Assembly (NCBI GenBank): GCA_963732355.1
Contig: CAVSZD010000011.1
Location: forward strand, 248,001-312,000
Source of the DNA: JADKAV01 sp963732355
GTDB taxonomy: Bacteria > Actinomycetota > Actinomycetes > S36-B12 > UBA10799
Direction of reading: 5' to 3'
Length of the DNA: 64,000 nt
Positions 54,714 to 63,989 of this stretch are shown here, piece after piece. Under the pieces are notes generated by a model. It saw only the letters and a list, made by a program, of their open reading frames with translations. It was not told the DNA's origin and searched no databases. The stretch's first letter is position 1, and each line of letters begins with the position of its first letter. Made by a program: the position numbers and the translations under genes.

Positions 54714-57700
54714 CGATGACCCGCGCCGAAGCGTTGCCGTCCTCCCACGCACAGAACTGCTCCCGAAACCGGCTGTAGGCTCCGGCGAACTGCTGCTGCA
54801 CGTCGCCGATTTGGACCAACGCGTCCAAGACCTCCCCGGACGTACGGCAGACCGGACCAGGCGGGTCCGCGGTTAGGTCGAAGTAGAACCCGCGCAAGCG
54901 GTCCCGGTAGTCGTCCAGGTCCCAGGTGTAGAAGATCATCGGGCGGCCGGTGTTCGCGAAGTCGAACATGACCGAGGAGTAGTCGGTGATCAGCACGTCG
55001 GCGAGCAGGTAGAGATCGGCGATATCCGGGTAGGTCGAGACGTTGCGCACAAAACCCCCACCATCCACAATCCCGGCCCGTGTGGCCTGCAGGTGGTGTC
55101 CGCGCAGCAACAGGACATGCGTGTCACCGAACCGCTCGCGCAGCATCTCCACGTTGAGCTTGAGGTCGAACAGGTAACGACCCCGGTCGTCGTAGCGGTC
55201 GTCACGCCAGGTCGGGGCATAGAGGATCACCTGCTGGTCCTCGCGAAGCCCGAGTCGCGCGCGGGCGCCAGCAGCGCGGGCATGACGCTCGGGTCTGTAG
55301 AAGAGGTCGTTGCGCGGATACCCGGTGGCCAGGATGTTTGCCGTGGGCACGCCGAACGACCGCGCCATGATCTGGGTGGAGTACGCATTGGGGCTGACCA
55401 GGTAGTTCCACTTGGCCGCTTCCGCGGCGAAGGTCTCGAGATACCCCTTGCGCGCGAAGTTGACCTTCTCGATGTCCTGCCCAACCTTCTTCAAGGGGGT
55501 CCCGTGCCAGGTCTGCAGGTAGGTCTGATCGTCGCGCTTGACGAAACTCTGGTCGATCGAGTCGTTGGAGATGATCCAACGCGATCGGGCCAATAGGTCG
55601 TAGTACTCCGGGCTGAACCTCAGGACGGTCTGTACACCCTTCGGCATCCGGACCCCGAGATCGCGCACCACCCACACCCTGCGGCGGCGGTCCTTCCGGC
55701 GCTGGAGTTCCTCGTCGATGGCGCGCAGGTTGTCGCTGTACTGCTTGCCTTTCCAATTCTCGAAAAGAATGGTCTTGCGTGTACGCCGGGAACGCCGCTT
55801 GGGGTAGTACGTATCGATGATGTGCGCCCGGCCGTGCAATCCGGGGGGCCGGATGTCCCCTGACGGGTCCAACACGATGTACGCGGTGGCAGCCCGCCGT
55901 GCCCGCACGCCGATCTTGACGCCGCCGCGCAGCCCAAGCCACTCCTGGGACACCATCCGTGCCCTGGTGGTCTCAGCGACATGCACGGGGACTCCGTCCT
56001 GGCTCAGCAGGCTCCAGCGGCCCGGGGCGAGATGGGCGACCCCGTCAGCGGCGTCGCGATCATCAGCCGGCAGGCTCACCTGCCACTGCTCACCGTTGAG
56101 GGTCACCGGATACTCGCTGCGAAGCCCGTTTCGGTTCTCCAGGGCCAGCACGGTCAACCCAGAGGCCCGGTCACCGGTCAGGTGCAGATCGCCGCCGGCA
56201 ATCCGCCACTGCAACAGCCGCGGCCGCGGCTCACGCACGGTGATCTGCAAACCTCCGGTCACACCCGCGCGGGCGTGGTACTCCTGGCCGGCCTGAACCT
56301 GCAGTATCTCCGTGAGTTGCGGGGCTACGAGCGCGGGCTGCGGCTCTTCAGTCCAATCCGCCACCACGAGCACATCGAACTCGGTCACCTCGGCAGACTC
56401 CAGCCTCGGCATCTGCGACACATCGAGATCCACGGCCGTGGAATGTTCGGCGCTGACCTCCTCGAAGTCGTCACGGCGTCGAGCAAGGACCCGTGCGCCG
56501 GGCAATGCGCCGTCGAAATGCACACGCAAAAGACCCGGCCTGGGGATCTCGACGCCGGTGACCAGTGGCTGGGGCCGATGCACCGCCAGCCCCAGCGGTT
56601 CACCGCGCCAGCGCAACACAGCGATGCGCCCATCGGGCAGAACGGTCCGTCTGGGCAGCTGGGCGGCTCCGTCGTAAGTTCCCGACAGAGGCACCCGACG
56701 CCGGCCACCCGGAGCCGTGACGTCAACGTCGACGCGCATCAGGCCCTCGGCCGGCAGGTCGGCGACGGGCACCGTGAAGGACAACCCGACGTTGTCGTAG
56801 GTGACGTCCGCGTTGAACTCCTTGGCCGTCAGGTCCGCACGGTTGTGCCACTTGACTGCGACGCTGAAAGGCGCATCCCCGCCGACTACTCGTATCCGCA
56901 GCTTTCGCTGGTCCGGCCCACCCGAGTCGATGCCTTCCAGATAGGCGTACCCAGAAATGGCCAGGCCCTCTTCAGTCCAACTGGCCTGCTCCACCTCGGA
57001 GGCGACCGGCTGGGCCTGTCCCCATTCGTACAGTTCGCGGGGATATCCCGGCTGACCGAGAAACGGCAGATCCGCATACGTGACACCGTCTCCAGGGACC
57101 GTCTTGCGCAGCGCGTACGGGTCGCGTTCGTACTCCAGGAACTCCAGCAGCTGTTCGTGTTGTCCCTGCTCGATCAACCAGTACCGGACCCGGTCGCGGG
57201 GCGGGAGTTCGGCCATCACCTCAGGCGAACTCGCGCGCAGAAACGCCCCCACCCGTTCGATGAAGAGGCGCTGGTAAGCCTGGGAGGCGGCCGGGTAATT
57301 GGGCAGGTAGAGCGGGATGTCGAACGTGAGGACCTTGCGGTCGTGGGTCTGCTTGAGGAACTCGTCGTCGGCGAGCAGGGCGCAGACCTCGTCGATCGCG
57401 TCCATCCGGTCGCGCAGGTTGTCGACCTCGCCGCGGCGCTGGGTGATGGAAGCATTGGAGTCGATGCGGCGACGCCAGTAGTACACGGGTGTCTTCAGCA
57501 CGTCCACGGCCCGTGCCCGCACGTGGGCCGCGATCATGACCGGGAGGTCTTCGTAGGTGACCAGCGGCTTGAAACCCAGGCCGGTCTCCCGCCAGAACGC
57601 TGTGCGGAACACCTTGTTCCAGGATGTCGTGTCGTACATGAGGCTCGGCGTGCGCGTGATCGTCGTGCGCAGCCGGGTTCCCAGGATGGCGTTGCGGTGC

Positions 57701-58089
57701 GGCCCACTCGGGGTCAGGTGCACACCGTCGTACCGCTGAACATCCCCGACAGCGATGTCCGAGCCTGTCTTGCGCAGGCTGCTCATCAGTACCCGGAAAC
57801 CGTCGGGCGGGAGCAGGTCGTCGCCGTCGACAAAAGCCAGGTGATCCTCGGTGACGTGCGCCAAGCCAAGGTTTCGCGCGCCACCCGGACCGCTGCCCGG
57901 ACCGTCCACCACCATCCACCCCGGGTTGGCCTCGGCGTAGTGCGCGCAGATAGCACCCGTTGAGTCCGACGAACCGTCATTCACCAGGATGACTTGGGTC
58001 GCCGCCTCCTCCTGCGCCAGGAGGGAATCGAGGCAGGCGGGGAGGAACTCCGCCACGTTGTGGCAGGCGACGACAACACTGAGCCCCAT
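54697..58089 (-). CDS. GT2 glycosyltransferase / CDP-glycerol glycerophosphotransferase fusion (TagF-like)
   Basis: A 1,130-residue enzyme. Residues 1-250 are a GT2 domain (VVVACHNVAEFLPACLDSLL, VNDGSSDSTG, FVDGDDLLPP). A beta-rich middle of about 450 residues follows that I do not recognise. Residues about 740-1125 are a TagF-type polymerase domain with TWHGTPLKKVGQDI, LYAPTWRDDRYDDRG and ITDYSSVMFDFANTGRP. It should both add a sugar and polymerise a phosphodiester repeat, as in wall teichoic acid synthesis. Starts GTG 58095, GTG 58092 and ATG 58089 are all possible. Confidence 0.88.
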   Translation of the reverse strand: MGLSVVVACHNVAEFLPACLDSLLAQEEAATQVILVNDGSSDSTGAICAHYAEANPGWMVVDGPGSGPGGARNLGLAHVTEDHLAFVDGDDLLPPDGFRVLMSSLRKTGSDIAVGDVQRYDGVHLTPSGPHRNAILGTRLRTTITRTPSLMYDTTSWNKVFRTAFWRETGLGFKPLVTYEDLPVMIAAHVRARAVDVLKTPVYYWRRRIDSNASITQRRGEVDNLRDRMDAIDEVCALLADDEFLKQTHDRKVLTFDIPLYLPNYPAASQAYQRLFIERVGAFLRASSPEVMAELPPRDRVRYWLIEQGQHEQLLEFLEYERDPYALRKTVPGDGVTYADLPFLGQPGYPRELYEWGQAQPVASEVEQASWTEEGLAISGYAYLEGIDSGGPDQRKLRIRVVGGDAPFSVAVKWHNRADLTAKEFNADVTYDNVGLSFTVPVADLPAEGLMRVDVDVTAPGGRRRVPLSGTYDGAAQLPRRTVLPDGRIAVLRWRGEPLGLAVHRPQPLVTGVEIPRPGLLRVHFDGALPGARVLARRRDDFEEVSAEHSTAVDLDVSQMPRLESAEVTEFDVLVVADWTEEPQPALVAPQLTEILQVQAGQEYHARAGVTGGLQITVREPRPRLLQWRIAGGDLHLTGDRASGLTVLALENRNGLRSEYPVTLNGEQWQVSLPADDRDAADGVAHLAPGRWSLLSQDGVPVHVAETTRARMVSQEWLGLRGGVKIGVRARRAATAYIVLDPSGDIRPPGLHGRAHIIDTYYPKRRSRRTRKTILFENWKGKQYSDNLRAIDEELQRRKDRRRRVWVVRDLGVRMPKGVQTVLRFSPEYYDLLARSRWIISNDSIDQSFVKRDDQTYLQTWHGTPLKKVGQDIEKVNFARKGYLETFAAEAAKWNYLVSPNAYSTQIMARSFGVPTANILATGYPRNDLFYRPERHARAAGARARLGLREDQQVILYAPTWRDDRYDDRGRYLFDLKLNVEMLRERFGDTHVLLLRGHHLQATRAGIVDGGGFVRNVSTYPDIADLYLLADVLITDYSSVMFDFANTGRPMIFYTWDLDDYRDRLRGFYFDLTADPPGPVCRTSGEVLDALVQIGDVQQQFAGAYSRFREQFCAWEDGNASARVIDAALG

Positions 58090-58143
58090 CACCACGACTG
58101 TAGTCGGTGAATGTGAGGGCCACGGCCCAGACCTGGGACCGGT

Positions 58144-59145
58144 TCAGTCCTTGACCCAGGCTCCCACCGTGTGCCAGTAGGCGTTGATCGCGGACTGCCA
58201 GGCGGGCTCGATTCCCATGCCGAACCGCGGCGGCGGGTCCAGGGACAGACTCAAGTGGTCCAGGAGGTCCGCGTCGGATATCCGGCGCGTGCCCTGCAAT
58301 CGGTTGCGCCTTCGTCGTAGATAGGTGCGGTGGCCCAGCAGCCATCGCCACCCCTGGATCTTCTGGTCGGCCCACCCCTCGCGCCGACTGCGCAGAACCA
58401 GGGCCGCCTCGGCGGCCACCAGCAGCGGCGCAAGCCCCAGCAGTGTCCGCAGGCGGTAGCTAGTGAGGACCGTGATCAGGCGGTTGCGCTCGAGCAGGCC
58501 GAGTTTGCCGGGGTTGCGCGCGAAGTCGTAATGGTGGGTGGCCGTGGCAGCGGCGAGCACCTCCACAGATCCGCCGGACAGCCAGGCACGCAGCGACAGG
58601 TCCACGTCCTCGCCATACATGAAGTACCGCTCGTCCATGCCGCCAAGGGTCAAGAAGTCGGACCTGCGCACCGCGAAGACGGCTCCCGAAACGCTGGCCC
58701 GGGTCCCGCTTTCAGCCTCGTGAAGGGGATGACCGTACCCACCGGCCCACGAGAAGCCGAGGACGTGAACGGGGTTACCCCACGAGTTCACCGTGTCCGG
58801 TTCATCGGCCAGGACGATGGTTGCGCCGACAAGGGTCACGGCCGGGTCCGTGAGCCGGTCCCGTAACAGCGCCAGGCAGTCGGGGTCCACGATGGCGTCG
58901 CTGTTGACGAACACCACGACCGGCGAGCTGGCGGCGCGAGCACCGATGTTCACACCGCCTGCGAACCCAGTGTTGGTCCCCGGATGGATGACCCGCACGC
59001 CGGACAGACCAGCACAGTCAGGGCTGCCGTTGTCGACCACGACCACCTCAAGGTCCACCCCACGCGAGGCCTGCAGCGCCGCAATGACCTCACCCAGGTG
59101 GGGCTGGTGCCCGAAGGCGCAGACGACCGCCGTCACGTCGGTCAC
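58144..59145 (-). CDS. Glycosyltransferase family 2 (rhamnosyltransferase-like)
   Basis: A 333-residue GT-A transferase: VVCAFGHQPHLGEVIAAL, VVVVDNGSPDCAG, PGTNTGFAGGVNIGARAA, VVFVNSDAIVDPD and the acceptor motif GGMDERYFMYGEDVDLSLRA, which is typical of WbbL-like rhamnosyltransferases and mycolic-wall linker enzymes. There is a basic C-terminal region (YLRRRRNRLQG) that could touch membrane lipids. The donor sugar is not proven. The GTG at 59145 overlaps the end of the next GT2 gene upstream as GTGA. Confidence 0.88.
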   Translation of the reverse strand: MTDVTAVVCAFGHQPHLGEVIAALQASRGVDLEVVVVDNGSPDCAGLSGVRVIHPGTNTGFAGGVNIGARAASSPVVVFVNSDAIVDPDCLALLRDRLTDPAVTLVGATIVLADEPDTVNSWGNPVHVLGFSWAGGYGHPLHEAESGTRASVSGAVFAVRRSDFLTLGGMDERYFMYGEDVDLSLRAWLSGGSVEVLAAATATHHYDFARNPGKLGLLERNRLITVLTSYRLRTLLGLAPLLVAAEAALVLRSRREGWADQKIQGWRWLLGHRTYLRRRRNRLQGTRRISDADLLDHLSLSLDPPPRFGMGIEPAWQSAINAYWHTVGAWVKD

Positions 59146-60137
59146 GGCCGAAGATCTCCCGGGCTGGTCAGGAAGCCCACACCCCAACTCATGTGCATCG
59201 TCACAAGTGCCACAGGCACCCGCACGCGCACCGGGGCGGGTTGGCCGGCACCGATCGTCAGTCCACCTGCGGTGACCGCTGCAAGGTATCCCGCTGCCGG
59301 AACCGCACCCAGCCACGCGCGACGTTGACCGGCCAGCGCCCCCACTGCCGCGACCGCGAGGCCTCCGGCGATGAGCGTCACCGCCACCGGCGGAGCCAGG
59401 TAGCGGGCGCTCACCGTCTCGGGGTGTTGACGCATGATCTCCCGGCGCCAGCGGCCGTAGTGCAGGTATTGCTTTGCCAAGGCCCTGACCGTGGGCCGTG
59501 GCCGGTAGGTGACCTGCATGTTCGGGGTGAACCAGATCTTGCCACCGGACTCGCGGATCCGATGGTTCATCTCCCAGTCCTGGGCGCGCACGTACGCCTC
59601 GTCGTAACCCCCCACCCGTTCGAGCGCGTCCCGGCGGAATGCCCCGAGGTAAACGGTGAGCGCCGGGCCTTCCTGCCCACCGGTGTGGAACGACGCTGCC
59701 CCCACCCCCAGCGGCGAACGCATGGCACACGCCACCGCCTTCTCGAAGTCAGTGGTCCCCTCCGCGGCCATCACCCCGCCGACATTGTCGGCACCTGTGC
59801 GCTGCAGCACCTCGACGGCGGTGCTGATGTAGTCCCGCGGCAATAAAGCGTGGCCGTCCACCCGGACCACGATCGGATGGGTTGTGGCTGCAAGGGCCGC
59901 ATTCAGCCCCGCAGGGGTCTTGCCCGTGGGGTTGTCCACCAGCACGATGCGCGGGTCCTGGGCCTGCAACGAACGGGCGAGGTCATCGGTCGCATCCGTG
60001 GACGGTCCGAGTGCCAGGGCGATCTGCAACTCGCCCGGGTAGTCCTGCGCGGTGATGGCACCCACCGCCTGTTCCAGGTGCAGTTCCTCGTTGAGAACCG
60101 GCATGATCACGGCCACCGGCGGCCAGGTGTCGTTCAT
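59142..60137 (-). CDS. Glycosyltransferase family 2 with C-terminal membrane segments (ExoA-like)
   Basis: A 331-residue transferase: VAVIMPVLNEELHLEQAV, GKTPAGLNAAL, VVRVDGHALLP (metal aspartate) and YDEAYVRAQDWEMNHRIR. The C-terminus has two or three hydrophobic segments (about 250-320), which place it at the membrane, as for ExoA-type polysaccharide enzymes. The ATG at 60137 is eight bases after a TAGCGT box; a GTG at 60143 is the alternative. It diverges from the second LCP gene. Confidence 0.85.
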   Translation of the reverse strand: MNDTWPPVAVIMPVLNEELHLEQAVGAITAQDYPGELQIALALGPSTDATDDLARSLQAQDPRIVLVDNPTGKTPAGLNAALAATTHPIVVRVDGHALLPRDYISTAVEVLQRTGADNVGGVMAAEGTTDFEKAVACAMRSPLGVGAASFHTGGQEGPALTVYLGAFRRDALERVGGYDEAYVRAQDWEMNHRIRESGGKIWFTPNMQVTYRPRPTVRALAKQYLHYGRWRREIMRQHPETVSARYLAPPVAVTLIAGGLAVAAVGALAGQRRAWLGAVPAAGYLAAVTAGGLTIGAGQPAPVRVRVPVALVTMHMSWGVGFLTSPGDLRP

Positions 60138-60240
60138 CAGCACAGACGCTACGCCCTGCAGACACGCGGCCGATCGGATGCCCGGGTTTGGCCATCAGCG
60201 AAGTTACGGTGGAACTCGTTGCAATGAAGGGGTCTCATCG

Positions 60241-61587
60241 GTGCAGTTCCGTCGTTTCGCGCGCTTGTTCGCCGCGATTTGCGCCGCCGCCATCCTGCTG
60301 GGAAGCGGTGCGGCGTGGGCCACGGTGCGTCACTATGCCGGACAGGTCCAGCGCATCGACGCCTTCGCCGACGGCCGATCGGCACCCCGCAGCGGAGATC
60401 CTCTGACCTTCCTCGTGGTGGGTTCCGACAGCCGCGATGGGCTGTCCGATCGTCAAGTGCGGCGCCTGCACACCGGCTGGGACGTCTACGGGCAGCGCAC
60501 GGACACCATGATGCTGGCTCACGTGAGCCGCGACGGATCGGTCAGCGTGGTGAGCCTGCCACGGGATTCCCTGGTCACGATTCCCGCCTACACCGATGCC
60601 GACGGCGTTGAACAGCCGCAGTCCGAGCAGAAGCTCAACAGCGCATACGCCTACGGTGGCGCGCCACTTCTGGTCGCCGCGGTTGAGCAGGCAACCGGCG
60701 TCTCCATCGATCACTACCTCGAGGTCAACTTCGCCGGGTTCGTGCGCATGGTCAATGCCCTGGATGGGGTCGAGGTCTGCGTACCGGCGGACATCTACGA
60801 CCCGCCGTCAGGGCTGCAACTGGCCGCGGGACGTTCGACCCTGAAGGGTCGCGACGCCCTGGCCTACGTGCGGGCGCGCGAGTTCGACCCCACCGCCGAC
60901 ATCGGACGGATGAAACGCCAGCAGAGTTTCGTGGCGAGCATGGTGAACAAGGCCGCCAGTTCGGCAGTGCTGCTCGATCCTGCCCGGGCTACGGCCTTCG
61001 TGGACGCGATGCTGGGCAGCATGCGGGTGGACCAGACCTTGGACAACTCGCAGGTCATGGAACTGACCAAACGCCTGGCCCAGATCGATCCCTCGAACGT
61101 GACTTTCCGCACGGTTCCGGTGGCCGGCGAGAAGCCGATGGGCGCGATCGGCAATGTGGTTGTGTGGGACGCACCTGGATCGCAAGCCATCTTCACCGCC
61201 CTGGCCAACGACACCGAGATCCCCGACCGGCCCTCAGCCCCGAAGGTTGAGGTTGCGCCGTCGAGCATCCGCGTGCAACTACTCGCCAGCGGTGATGCCG
61301 CCCTGCGTGCCCAGGATGACTTCGAGGTGGCGGGCTACTCCCTGGTCGGCCCTCCGGTCCCCGGCACTCTCACCGAAACGACCGTGGAGTACGACCCCGG
61401 TTACGACGTCTCCCTCAAGACCTTAGAGGCCGCCCTGCCGGAAGCGGAACTGGTCGAGGTTCCCGGGCTCGGTTCAACGTTCCGGGTCACCATCGGCACC
61501 GACTACTCCGGGGTTACGGCAGTGTCGGTCGCCGACCCGACCGCCCCGGAGAAACCCCGCACAGCCGCGGACGACCTCTGTAGCTGA
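60241..61587 (+). CDS. LytR-CpsA-Psr (LCP) family glycopolymer ligase with LytR_C domain, second copy
   Basis: A 448-residue membrane-anchored ligase that should transfer a lipid-linked glycopolymer to peptidoglycan. One transmembrane segment (about 8-28), then FLVVGSDSRDG, QRTDTMMLAHVS and VVSLPRDSLVTIP with the conserved arginines and aspartates, and a C-terminal LytR_C-type domain (IRVQLLASGDAALRAQDDFE). GTG 60241 follows GAAGGGG by eight bases; the open frame upstream is unconserved. Two LCP genes at the two ends of one surface locus suggest two attachment sites or two polymers. Confidence 0.92.
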   Translation: MQFRRFARLFAAICAAAILLGSGAAWATVRHYAGQVQRIDAFADGRSAPRSGDPLTFLVVGSDSRDGLSDRQVRRLHTGWDVYGQRTDTMMLAHVSRDGSVSVVSLPRDSLVTIPAYTDADGVEQPQSEQKLNSAYAYGGAPLLVAAVEQATGVSIDHYLEVNFAGFVRMVNALDGVEVCVPADIYDPPSGLQLAAGRSTLKGRDALAYVRAREFDPTADIGRMKRQQSFVASMVNKAASSAVLLDPARATAFVDAMLGSMRVDQTLDNSQVMELTKRLAQIDPSNVTFRTVPVAGEKPMGAIGNVVVWDAPGSQAIFTALANDTEIPDRPSAPKVEVAPSSIRVQLLASGDAALRAQDDFEVAGYSLVGPPVPGTLTETTVEYDPGYDVSLKTLEAALPEAELVEVPGLGSTFRVTIGTDYSGVTAVSVADPTAPEKPRTAADDLCS

Positions 61588-61606
61588 GGCCGGACCGCCG
61601 GCTGTC

Positions 61607-61709
61607 GCGTTGTTGCGGTCAACTCCGGCCAGTTGTTGCGTTGTTGCTGTTTCCTCTGTCCCAAACCAGCACCAACGCAACAACCGAGGAGGCGGGACCG
61701 CAACAACGC
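61607..61709. repeat. Nested palindrome between convergent genes
   Basis: Outer arms GCGTTGTTGCGGTC (61607-61620) and its exact complement (61696-61709); inner arms GTTGTTGCGTTG (61632-61643) and its exact complement (61673-61684). Built from a repeated GTTGTTGCG word. It could be a two-way terminator or a mobile palindromic repeat. Confidence 0.85.
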
Positions 61710-61721
61710 AACAAGCGGCGC

Positions 61722-62867
61722 CTACTTCAGCAGATTCCGCGCCATGACCAGCCGCTGGATCTGGTTGGTGCCCTCGTAGATCTGGGTGATCTTCGCATCG
61801 CGCATGAACCGCTCGGCGGCGTAGTCCTTGACGTAGCCGTAGCCACCGAGGATCTGCACAACGTCCACCGTGACCTTCATGGCAGTGTCCGACGCCAGGC
61901 ACTTGGCCGCGCTGCCCAGGAAGGTCGTTCGCTCGTCGCCACGCTCACCGGAGGCCGCGGCGAAGTACACCAGTTGACGCGCTGCCTCGACCTGCATGGC
62001 CATGTCGGCGAGCATGAACTGGATTCCCTGGAACTCGGCGATCGCCTTGCCGAACTGCTTGCGCTCCTTGGCGTAGTCGATCGCCAGGTCCAACGCCCCT
62101 TGGGCCATGCCGACGGCCTGTGCGCCGATGCAGATGCGGGTGAGGTCGAGGGTTTTCATGGCCGTGGCCCAACCCGTGCCCTCACCACCGATCATGCGGT
62201 CGACGGGCAGTTCAACATTGTCGAAATACAGCTCACGTGTCGGGGAGCCCTTGATGCCGAGCTTGCGCTCCGGGGCGCCCAAGGAGAACCCGGGGTCATC
62301 GGCGTGAACGACAAAAGCGCTTATGCCCTTGGGCCCGGAACCGGGATCGGTTGAGGCCATGACCGTGTAGTACTTCGAAACCCCCGCGCCGGTGATCCAG
62401 CGCTTCGCGCCGTTGAGCACCCAGGTGTCCCCCTGCTTGACCGCACGACTCTTCATGCTCGCTGCGTCGCTGCCGGCCTCCGGTTCACTGAGCGCATAGG
62501 AGAACATCGCCTCGCCGCTGGCAACCTGCGGCAGATAGCGCTGCTTGAGGTCCTCGTCCCCGCCGACGAGCAACGGGGTGGTCCCAAGTTTGTTCACTGC
62601 CGGGATCAACGAGGACGAACCGCAGACGCGGGCGACCTCTTCGATCACGATGCACGAGGCCAGGTTGTCCCCACCGCTTCCCCCGTACTCCTCGGGGATG
62701 TGGATGGCATGGAAGCCGCTGGCAGCCAACGCCTCGTAGACATCCCACGGGAACTCCCCCGTGTCATCGATCTCAGCGGCCCGCGGCGCGATCTTGTCCG
62801 TGGCCAGTGCGCGCACGGCGTTCTGCAGCTCGCGGTGCTCCTCGGGCAGGCGGTAGACATCGTCCAT
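61722..62867 (-). CDS. Acyl-CoA dehydrogenase
   Basis: FAD enzyme for the first step of beta-oxidation or of branched-chain amino acid breakdown. The 381-residue protein has the FAD/substrate motifs ALSEPEAGSDAASMKSRAV and KRWITGAG, the region IGAQAVGMAQGALD and the catalytic-base segment QIYEGTNQIQR near the C-terminus, as in short/medium-chain enzymes. The ATG at 62867 follows GGAG and a TACGAT -10 box at 62894-62899; the longer open frame is not needed. Substrate chain length cannot be told. Confidence 0.92.
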   Translation of the reverse strand: MDDVYRLPEEHRELQNAVRALATDKIAPRAAEIDDTGEFPWDVYEALAASGFHAIHIPEEYGGSGGDNLASCIVIEEVARVCGSSSLIPAVNKLGTTPLLVGGDEDLKQRYLPQVASGEAMFSYALSEPEAGSDAASMKSRAVKQGDTWVLNGAKRWITGAGVSKYYTVMASTDPGSGPKGISAFVVHADDPGFSLGAPERKLGIKGSPTRELYFDNVELPVDRMIGGEGTGWATAMKTLDLTRICIGAQAVGMAQGALDLAIDYAKERKQFGKAIAEFQGIQFMLADMAMQVEAARQLVYFAAASGERGDERTTFLGSAAKCLASDTAMKVTVDVVQILGGYGYVKDYAAERFMRDAKITQIYEGTNQIQRLVMARNLLK

Positions 62868-62893
62868 GTTCTTCTCCGATCGTTCCCGCAACC

Positions 62894-62899
62894 ATCGTA
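62894..62899 (-). promoter_or_regulatory. -10 box TACGAT upstream of the acyl-CoA dehydrogenase gene
   Basis: TACGAT would give a leader of about 20 bases that carries GGAG ahead of ATG 62867. Confidence 0.45.
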
Positions 62900-62953
62900 C
62901 GAACGGGCTACGGCGACTGATTCAGACGGCACCTGCACGGCCCTGAGCAGGTT

Positions 62954-62959
62954 TAGGAT
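62954..62959 (+). promoter_or_regulatory. -10 box TAGGAT of the YbhB-like gene (leaderless)
   Basis: TAGGAT ends six bases before ATG 62966. Confidence 0.55.
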
Positions 62960-62965
62960 CGAGGT

Positions 62966-63505
62966 ATGGAACTCAAGCGCAGTCGGCCCGGGGGGCCTTA
63001 CGAATCTCTGCCTGAGGTGCCCTCCTTCACGGTGACCAGCGAGGACATCGCAGACGGGCAGTTGTTGCCCATGGGGCACGTGCATACCAGCGCTGGGGGC
63101 GCTGACATATCGCCGCAACTGTCCTGGTCGGGCTTTCCCTCAGAGACCAGGAGTTTCGCGGTCACCTGCTTCGACCCTGACGCCCCCACCCACAGTGGCT
63201 GGTGGCACTGGCTGGCTGTCAACATCCCCGCGTCGGTCACTTCACTGGCACCCGGGGCGGGCGCCGCGGACGGCTCGGGGATGCCCGAAGGGGTCGTGCA
63301 GTTCCGCACCGACTACGGGTCGTTCGGCTACGGAGGTGCGGCGCCGCCGCCAGGAGATCACGACCATCGCTACTTCTTCGCGATCCATGCCCTGGATGTC
63401 GATCAGCTGGACCTGGCGCCCGACACCCCAGCAGCGATCGTCGGCTTCAACCTCACGGCCCACACCATTGCGCGCGCCGTGCTGGTAGCCACGTTCAAGC
63501 ACTGA
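62966..63505 (+). CDS. YbhB/YbcL family Raf kinase inhibitor-like protein (PEBP fold)
   Basis: A 179-residue phosphatidylethanolamine-binding-protein-fold protein. It contains SPQLSWSGFPSETRSFAVTC, CFDPDAPTHSGWWHWLAVNI (the anion-binding pocket with DPDAP and the histidine) and DHDHRYFFAIHALDVD. No signal peptide, so it is probably cytoplasmic. Bacterial members have no settled function; ligand binding is inferred from the fold. The ATG is six bases after a TAGGAT box. It is convergent with the last gene, four bases apart. Confidence 0.9.
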   Translation: MELKRSRPGGPYESLPEVPSFTVTSEDIADGQLLPMGHVHTSAGGADISPQLSWSGFPSETRSFAVTCFDPDAPTHSGWWHWLAVNIPASVTSLAPGAGAADGSGMPEGVVQFRTDYGSFGYGGAAPPPGDHDHRYFFAIHALDVDQLDLAPDTPAAIVGFNLTAHTIARAVLVATFKH

Positions 63506-63509
63506 TCCG

Positions 63510-63989
63510 TCAAGCGGCAGGTCCCAGCCGCGGCCAGTCCGCCGCTGGACACCGGTCCATCACCACGGCGAGTCCCGCATTCCTGGCTCGCACGGCAGCG
63601 GCCTCGTCGATCACATCGAACTGCAGCCACACCGCGCCCGCGCCCACCTCGATGGCCGCGTCCACCACCGGACCCACCAACTCGCTACGCACGAAGCAAT
63701 CGACCACGTCCGGGGGTCCGAGCAAAGCAGCGGCCTGCTGCACGGTCGCGAACGCCCGCTCTCCGAAGATGTCCTCGGTGCGCGGATGGATCGGCGTGAT
63801 GGACCGGCCTTTGCGGTTGAGGAAATCCGCAACACCGTAGGCGGCCCGCGCCCGGTTGTCACTCAGGCCGACGATGAACCAGGTTTGGGCATCAGCCAGC
63901 AGCCGCGCGACGAGGTCGTCGTCACCGTACAGCTCTGGGTCCCGTTGGGGACCGGACTGGCCCGGCAGCCGGCATGAGTCCCCGTTCAC
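63510..63989 (-). CDS. CoA-binding domain protein (YccU-like)
   Basis: A 159-residue protein with a succinyl-CoA-synthetase-alpha-like Rossmann fold: WFIVGLSDNRARAAYGVADF, ITPIHPRTEDIFGERAFATV and AGAVWLQFDVIDEAAAVRAR, ending in AVVMDRCP with the conserved cysteine. Family members bind CoA or a nucleotide and have no known reaction. The GTG at 63989 is preceded by AAGGGCG, but the frame is open to the edge, so a start beyond the window is possible. Confidence 0.85.
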   Translation of the reverse strand: MNGDSCRLPGQSGPQRDPELYGDDDLVARLLADAQTWFIVGLSDNRARAAYGVADFLNRKGRSITPIHPRTEDIFGERAFATVQQAAALLGPPDVVDCFVRSELVGPVVDAAIEVGAGAVWLQFDVIDEAAAVRARNAGLAVVMDRCPAADWPRLGPAA

